Assembly (NCBI GenBank): GCA_028564705.1
Contig: JAPXFQ010002431.1
Coordinates: forward strand, 1,302,001-1,366,000
From: Apricaphanius iberus
Lineage: Eukaryota > Chordata > Actinopteri > Cyprinodontiformes > Aphaniidae
Direction of reading: 5' to 3'
DNA length: 64,000 nt
Shown: one piece after another, positions 54,801 to 60,800 of the stretch
Layout of the letters: every line of letters starts with the position of its first letter
Numbering within the stretch: the first letter of the stretch is position 1
Program-made: the position numbers and the translations under genes
The notes under the pieces: model-generated
The model's input: the letters and a program-made list of their open reading frames with translations, nothing else
The model's database searches: none
Told to the model about the DNA's origin: nothing

Positions 54801-57800
54801 ATGGAGAGCGTATGCCTGGGATTGGTCGGCTCAACAACTGCCAGAGTTCACTTCAGCAGAGCGGAAATGTAACCAGTAGTCAATGCAGCGTTTGGGCACC
54901 ACATGCTTTATATTGGGACAGTTTAAATAATATGGTCTGTTGGCGATTTTAAGCACAAGAAGTAGAGAACAACAAAACGGACTGCTGTGTATTTTTACAT
55001 GTGTTTTTAGAGTATTCTATGAGCTGCACTTCTAGTAAAAAAGCTTTCCAGTTCAATCGAAATGTACTTTCGGTCGTCCGTTGCTCCTTAAAGGGGAGGG
55101 CGTTCAAAAGCTGAAGAAATTAAGCTCTATTTAGCCAGAAAAGATACTGCAATGGTAGGTAGACCCACTGTCCTGTCCTGGTGGGGAATTGCTTTGTAAC
55201 AATGAAACAACAACGTAGAACCATAAACGAAAAACGTTGCAGTCAATACGTCTGCATCCGGGTGCAAACTTGCTGACGGAGAAGCATAAACTAGGCTTTA
55301 CAGCCCCACAGCATCCGTTATAACTACAGTAGCAGAGCTAGTCCAACATGATATTACAGTGAGCAATGCATTTAACAAAATTCAACTTGATTTGCTTTGT
55401 CGGAAACTCCAAAAGACATCGGTGGAGGCCTCAATTATCACCTGGATCAGTGACCGTCTGACCAACAGACCACAGTTTGAAAGACTGAAGGAGTGTGTCA
55501 AACCGGGTGCTCAGGAGCACCACGGGGGACCGTACTCTCATCATTCACTCGGTAAACCTTTTCCAGTATAAGCACACTACATCTGCAGAAATGATCTGAA
55601 TCATCAGGTGTGTCAGAGATGGAGAAAAAGCTGAATGCAGAGAGCTGGTGGACCACTTTTGTAGCACGGATTGGAAGCAATCATATTAACCTGAATGTGA
55701 ACGAAATAAAGAGGATGATTGTAGATTTCAGAAGAAACGGAGTAAAGTCAAACACTGTTTCCATCATGGGAGAAGAAGTGGAGTTGGTTGAAGATAAGTG
55801 TATAGATACCTCAGAGTTCACCTGGACAACAGACTGGACTGGAAACTCAACAGTGAAGCTGTCTACAAGGAGGGACTGAACAGACTAGACTTCTTGAGGT
55901 TTGTAACAAGATGCTGCTTATCTTCTAAAAGTGTTTCTTGGAGAGGATAATCGCTTTTGTATCATCTGATGGGGTAGCAGCATCAGAGCCAGGGAGTTGC
56001 AAAGGCTTAACAGCCTATTAAAGATGGCTGCTTCTGTTTTGGGAAAAACTATGGAACATCTGAAGATGATAATGGACAACCCTGAGCATCTGCTTCATGA
56101 GACTATCCTACAACAACAGAGTGTCTTCAGTTTTGATGGAACACAGACTGCTACAGGCGATTCTTCCTGCCCACAGCCATAATGGTCTAAAATAAGAAGA
56201 AACTTTTGTAATATTAGTTAAAACCCCATTTAATTTCACTCTGGGATCAGTAAAGTAGTTTGAAACTGAATTAAAAGATTAAAGCACAGGTTCACCTTCC
56301 AGCAGGACGACTTTAAACATACACCAAGAGCTGCATTGCTCAACTTTAGCTGAAAGAATGTCCCAAGACCAGACCTAAATCCAAGTTGGGGCAAACCTTG
56401 CATATTTATTTTTGAAGTTTCCCCCCTATCTGACCGAGCTTGAGCTCTTTTGCACAGAAGAATAATATAAACAAGCTTGTATGGATTTACAAAGACTCTA
56501 ATTCCAAGGACAAAAACTTTTACAAAGTTTTCACTCAGCTGAATACAAACGGACGCCTGTTTCTGTTTGATTGTCCCATTAAATCCCTACAAAACACGTA
56601 ACATTTGGAAAGTGAGAAAAATGTTCAAATGTTTCACTGACCAGCAGCATGTATTTGCTTGCTCTGTTGTAACCTTGTCTCTTTCTTGGAAGCATGTTGG
56701 CCAGTCCTAAAGTGTAGCTGTGGGGCCATGTAGCCTAGTTGAAGGCGTGCCAGGCAGGTTATACAAGCTGCTGATTTTTTTGGGGGGGGGGGGGTATTCT
56801 TGTTAAACGATGGCGGTCAGCTTGTTGGAGGTCAGCTTTCACGTTAGACTTCGCAACGCAATGACTCCCTCCCACGGAGGTGCCTTACATCCCAGGCGCG
56901 TCATTCATTGTGCTATGTAGGATGGCAACCTACAGTAAGTTTGTGCGTGTGAAGGACTTGTCTTCCGCACCAAGGTGGGTGGGAGGATGGGGGGGACTGT
57001 TAACCTCCTGTTGATCTCAAGGATACATCTGCAGCTATATGGGATCAGGACAATATCATTTTAAGATTAAACTGAAAAGAAATATTGGCACTGAAACTTA
57101 AATTATATATAAAAATATCTAAATTTCTTTTATATATATTTAATTCTAAAATTACCTCGTACTACAGATATATCAGTCAGAATTGTGCAGCCTAGAACTG
57201 GAAGGGGGAGAGTGTGTGTGTCTGATGTTCGTGTCAAACACACGGCGTCACAGCCAGGGCGGTGGGAGGGCCTGGGTCCCGGCGGCCCTGTTTGCCCATT
57301 CGTCTCCATCCAAGGCCATTTTCCCAAAGAGGAAGGCCGAGAGATCTCGGTTCCTCCGGTGTCTGACGCGGTGTCAGCTGACCAGAGGCCCTCCCCCTCG
57401 TGGATCAGGGAGGAGGAGGAGAGAGAGAAAGAGAGAGAGGGAAAAACAGTGGGAGGGTGAAAGGAGGCGGGTAAGTGAGGCAGCAGGTCTCAGCAGCCCT
57501 GAATGTAAACAGATTGTTAGATTAGAAGCCTTGAGAAGAGGGCGGCTGGAGAATAGGAAAATCTCTCTCTCGCTGCGTTTATCTCTCTGTCGTTCACTTT
57601 TTGCCGTTTCCCCCCCCCCTGTCTCTCCGTGAGTGCTAATGGATCTGCGTCTCCTCCTTCTCGTGATTTAGCTGGCGCTGGGGAAACCGGAGAAACTTCT
57701 CGCTGGACCGAGGAGGAGATGGAGGTCGCCAAAAAAGGTAATGTTGCATTCATTTCAAACCTTTCTTCATCACGCCGTCCGTTCCTGCCGCCACTCACTC

Positions 57801-60800
57801 GGCGGCATCTCTTCTGCAGTTTATGATCATTCCGACTCAATATTACTTTTGAATAATAGATATTTCATCACTGTATCTGTTTCTCGTATCCACTCAAGCA
57901 TGACTGAACACATCAAATTGCACAGGAAGAAAACTACATACACTATTTTTCAGCAGCGATTTTTTTTTTTTTTTTTTTTCTCTCTCACTTCTTAGCTCTT
58001 AGAAACTATCAATCATTCAAAGAGCCACAGTGCATTACATTTAGCTCCACTAACGGTTACTTTGCCTGGCAAATACCTTCATATAATGGACACTTAATGT
58101 GCTTGGTCTGAGGCTGAACTACTATAATCACTTTTTGGCCACATTCCATTAAACTGTGCCCCATTTTTCTCTTTACCCTTCAGTTTTTTAGAATAGAGTA
58201 GTAGCTTTAATACTGGGAGTGAATAAAAGGATTACTGCAGATTAATTAAAACTTTGTTGGCTAGACAGATTATTTTTCTCCCCTATTTTACAAAAATACA
58301 TCTCGCTTTTATCCTTTGAGGAATTCAGATCAGTCTGCTTTATTAGTGTAGCTAAGAGAGGCCAGTCATATGACTGGACCTGCTGCAGAAATGTTTTTTT
58401 AATCCTCAACACAGCCGTTCACACAAACAGTACAGTTTCCTCTCTCGGTCATACAACGTGTTCATCTGAGTAGAATTTAATAATTCGGGGTAAATGCAGG
58501 CAAGGTACTAGAGTCGCATGCCATGCTTAGTTTGTCTTGTTTCATATCAGGTCTTCAAACAGGTCTTTAAAGTGCGGCCCGCAGGCCATTTTCAGCTCTT
58601 GGAGGGATTTTTGTGGGGACTTCAATCACAGTTTAAAAATTGTAAAGATGTAGGGCCAGGATGGCCCGTGGTTGAAAATGGGCTTTTGTGTTTTGTTTTG
58701 TTTTCTTAAAAAAAAAAAAAAGAAATCTCTGTAAAAGAGAAAATATTAGGCACAATATAAAGTTTTCATCCTTTAACTAACTAGGGTTTTTGACTTTATT
58801 TTAATTTTAGAGTAAACGAGACCACAAACATTGTGAGGTTTTTACTAGAAAGTAGACTCTGTTGCACCAATTCATGAAACATTGTTAGATGCAGTCAACT
58901 TTTTCCCAGAGGGATTCAGAGAAGTGTTGACTTGGTTCACATGACTTAGACTCAAGTCTTTAATTTTGTGACTTTAGACATGACTTGAAAGAATGTTCAA
59001 AGACTTGGGTCGGACTTTTACAGCAACGACTTGAGACGTGACTTAGAGTTGAACCTGTTAATTTGAAAAGATTTGATATTTCACCCAATGCAATTCACTT
59101 GTTTATTTATATAGCGCCAATTTACAACAGTTGGCATCTTGAGGCACTTTACCAGAAAAGTCATTTCAATACAACCATACAAACATTCTAATCAGTCAAA
59201 AGTTTTCTGTTTACGGAATCCCAGCATATTGTGTTGATCTAAAGTTTAAAACACCCATTTTTAAAACCGCGCACTTTCATGTTAATTAAGTCCTCTCTTA
59301 TCAACAAACAGAGATGGTCTCTCTGTGCGTATGTGTGTGTGAAAGCTGCAGAACAGCCAATTATATTAACCAGTTAAAAATTAAATATACAGATTTTAAA
59401 AACAACACACGGTCTACAATTTACATTGAACATATGATTGCAACTTTCTTTTAAAAGAAATTACTTGAAGTTTGGAATTTTAGACAATAACTTGGTCCCA
59501 CCTCTAGTGACTCGTATCCTGCTTGTGTTCACAGGGAAAGACCTACTTTTTTCTAGGCCTGAGTAGAAAACCAACCAATAAAGTTGTGTGGCCTTTTTCC
59601 TCAGATGTTTAAAGATTTACAGATCACTTTCGCAAAGAACTCAGACATATACATTAACCGTTTTGGTTTACTGTGGTCCCTCACTATAACGTCGTTCACC
59701 GTTGACCACCTCGCTGTTTCACAAATATTTTTTTTTGTAGTACAACTTTACATGCATTCTTTACAGCGTACTACCGCTTATCTCCTGTTGCATCTCCTGT
59801 GCTTTCCAGATTTAGCATGTCTGTTTCGGTCGACAAACAAAATTGTCCAAAAAAATTTAGTAATCGACTTTATCGTCTATTTTCTAAAGCTTTCTTTTCT
59901 CTAATGGTCGCTGTCCCTTTCCTGCTCTCTTTCTGCCCCTCACGCACGTGCGTCGTTGTGCCATTAGGGCCCAGCAGCTGTAGATTAGAAAAGGTTTAAC
60001 AGCAGAATCAACAGTGAGCACACAACGTAATTCTGGACTTTTATTAAATCAAAAGAGCAGCACGTGTAATGTAAAATTCATAAAGTAGAAGCTGCTTACG
60101 GCAGTACAGCAGTGTTGTTTGAGCTTCTTAAAGGGAATCCCGTTGTGGCTGATGACAAACACAGACAGTAGCCTCTTTGAGCTAGTTAGCTTGTTAGCTG
60201 CTAACATTGGCATCAACCATAGAGCAATTTTCTCTCCCCACCCGACATGTCGGCTTCTTACCTTCTCTCCTAGGTATCCAGGGGTAGATTGATGAAAATG
60301 TCTAGATTCTCTAATGACGTCATCTACAGCCCGAGCTGCTGCTTAGAGGCTGATTCTGATCCGTTTAAACACAGATCTGAAGCTGAAAGGACATAAAGGT
60401 GCAGGTGTCGCAACAAAAAACTGCTGCTTATTCTTATTATTGTATTAAAATACTGATTTTGTCAGAATGTAATGTATACTCTGACTTGAGACATTAAATA
60501 GCTGTGGGAAGGAAAGATCTTTCTGCAAGGATCATTCAGTAGTTTTGAAACTCCTGACTGAAGAGGCTGTTGTATTTTTTTATGGATGCAACATTAATAG
60601 TGATGATAGTAATTTCGTTACGCTTAGCACACGTCATGTGTCTGCTGTAACACAGTTTTATATAGTTAATAAATGTTAAATGAGCTATCATCTTAAAAAT
60701 AACTATTTTAAATACTACATAACACTTCGAGGTAACACGCTAATATTAGAGCAGGTGCTCCTGCAATATCATGCATTTTAAATGTGACCCGATTAGTCGA

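Larger units (their letters stand above)
53907..57671 (+). other. ncor1: ncor1 intron 15 (3.8 kb)
   Basis: Holds the two halves of a decayed Tc1 copy, an inverted piece of the 21.6 kb TIR family, a LINE reverse transcriptase remnant, a 12-base G run near 56785 and the GC-rich block 57180-57660. Confidence 0.8.

Noticed and set aside
57183..57632. 149-codon open frame on the + strand
   Set aside because: GC-rich low-complexity region; product is basic and unlike any known protein, and a second overlapping frame is open too. Kept only as a possible regulatory block.
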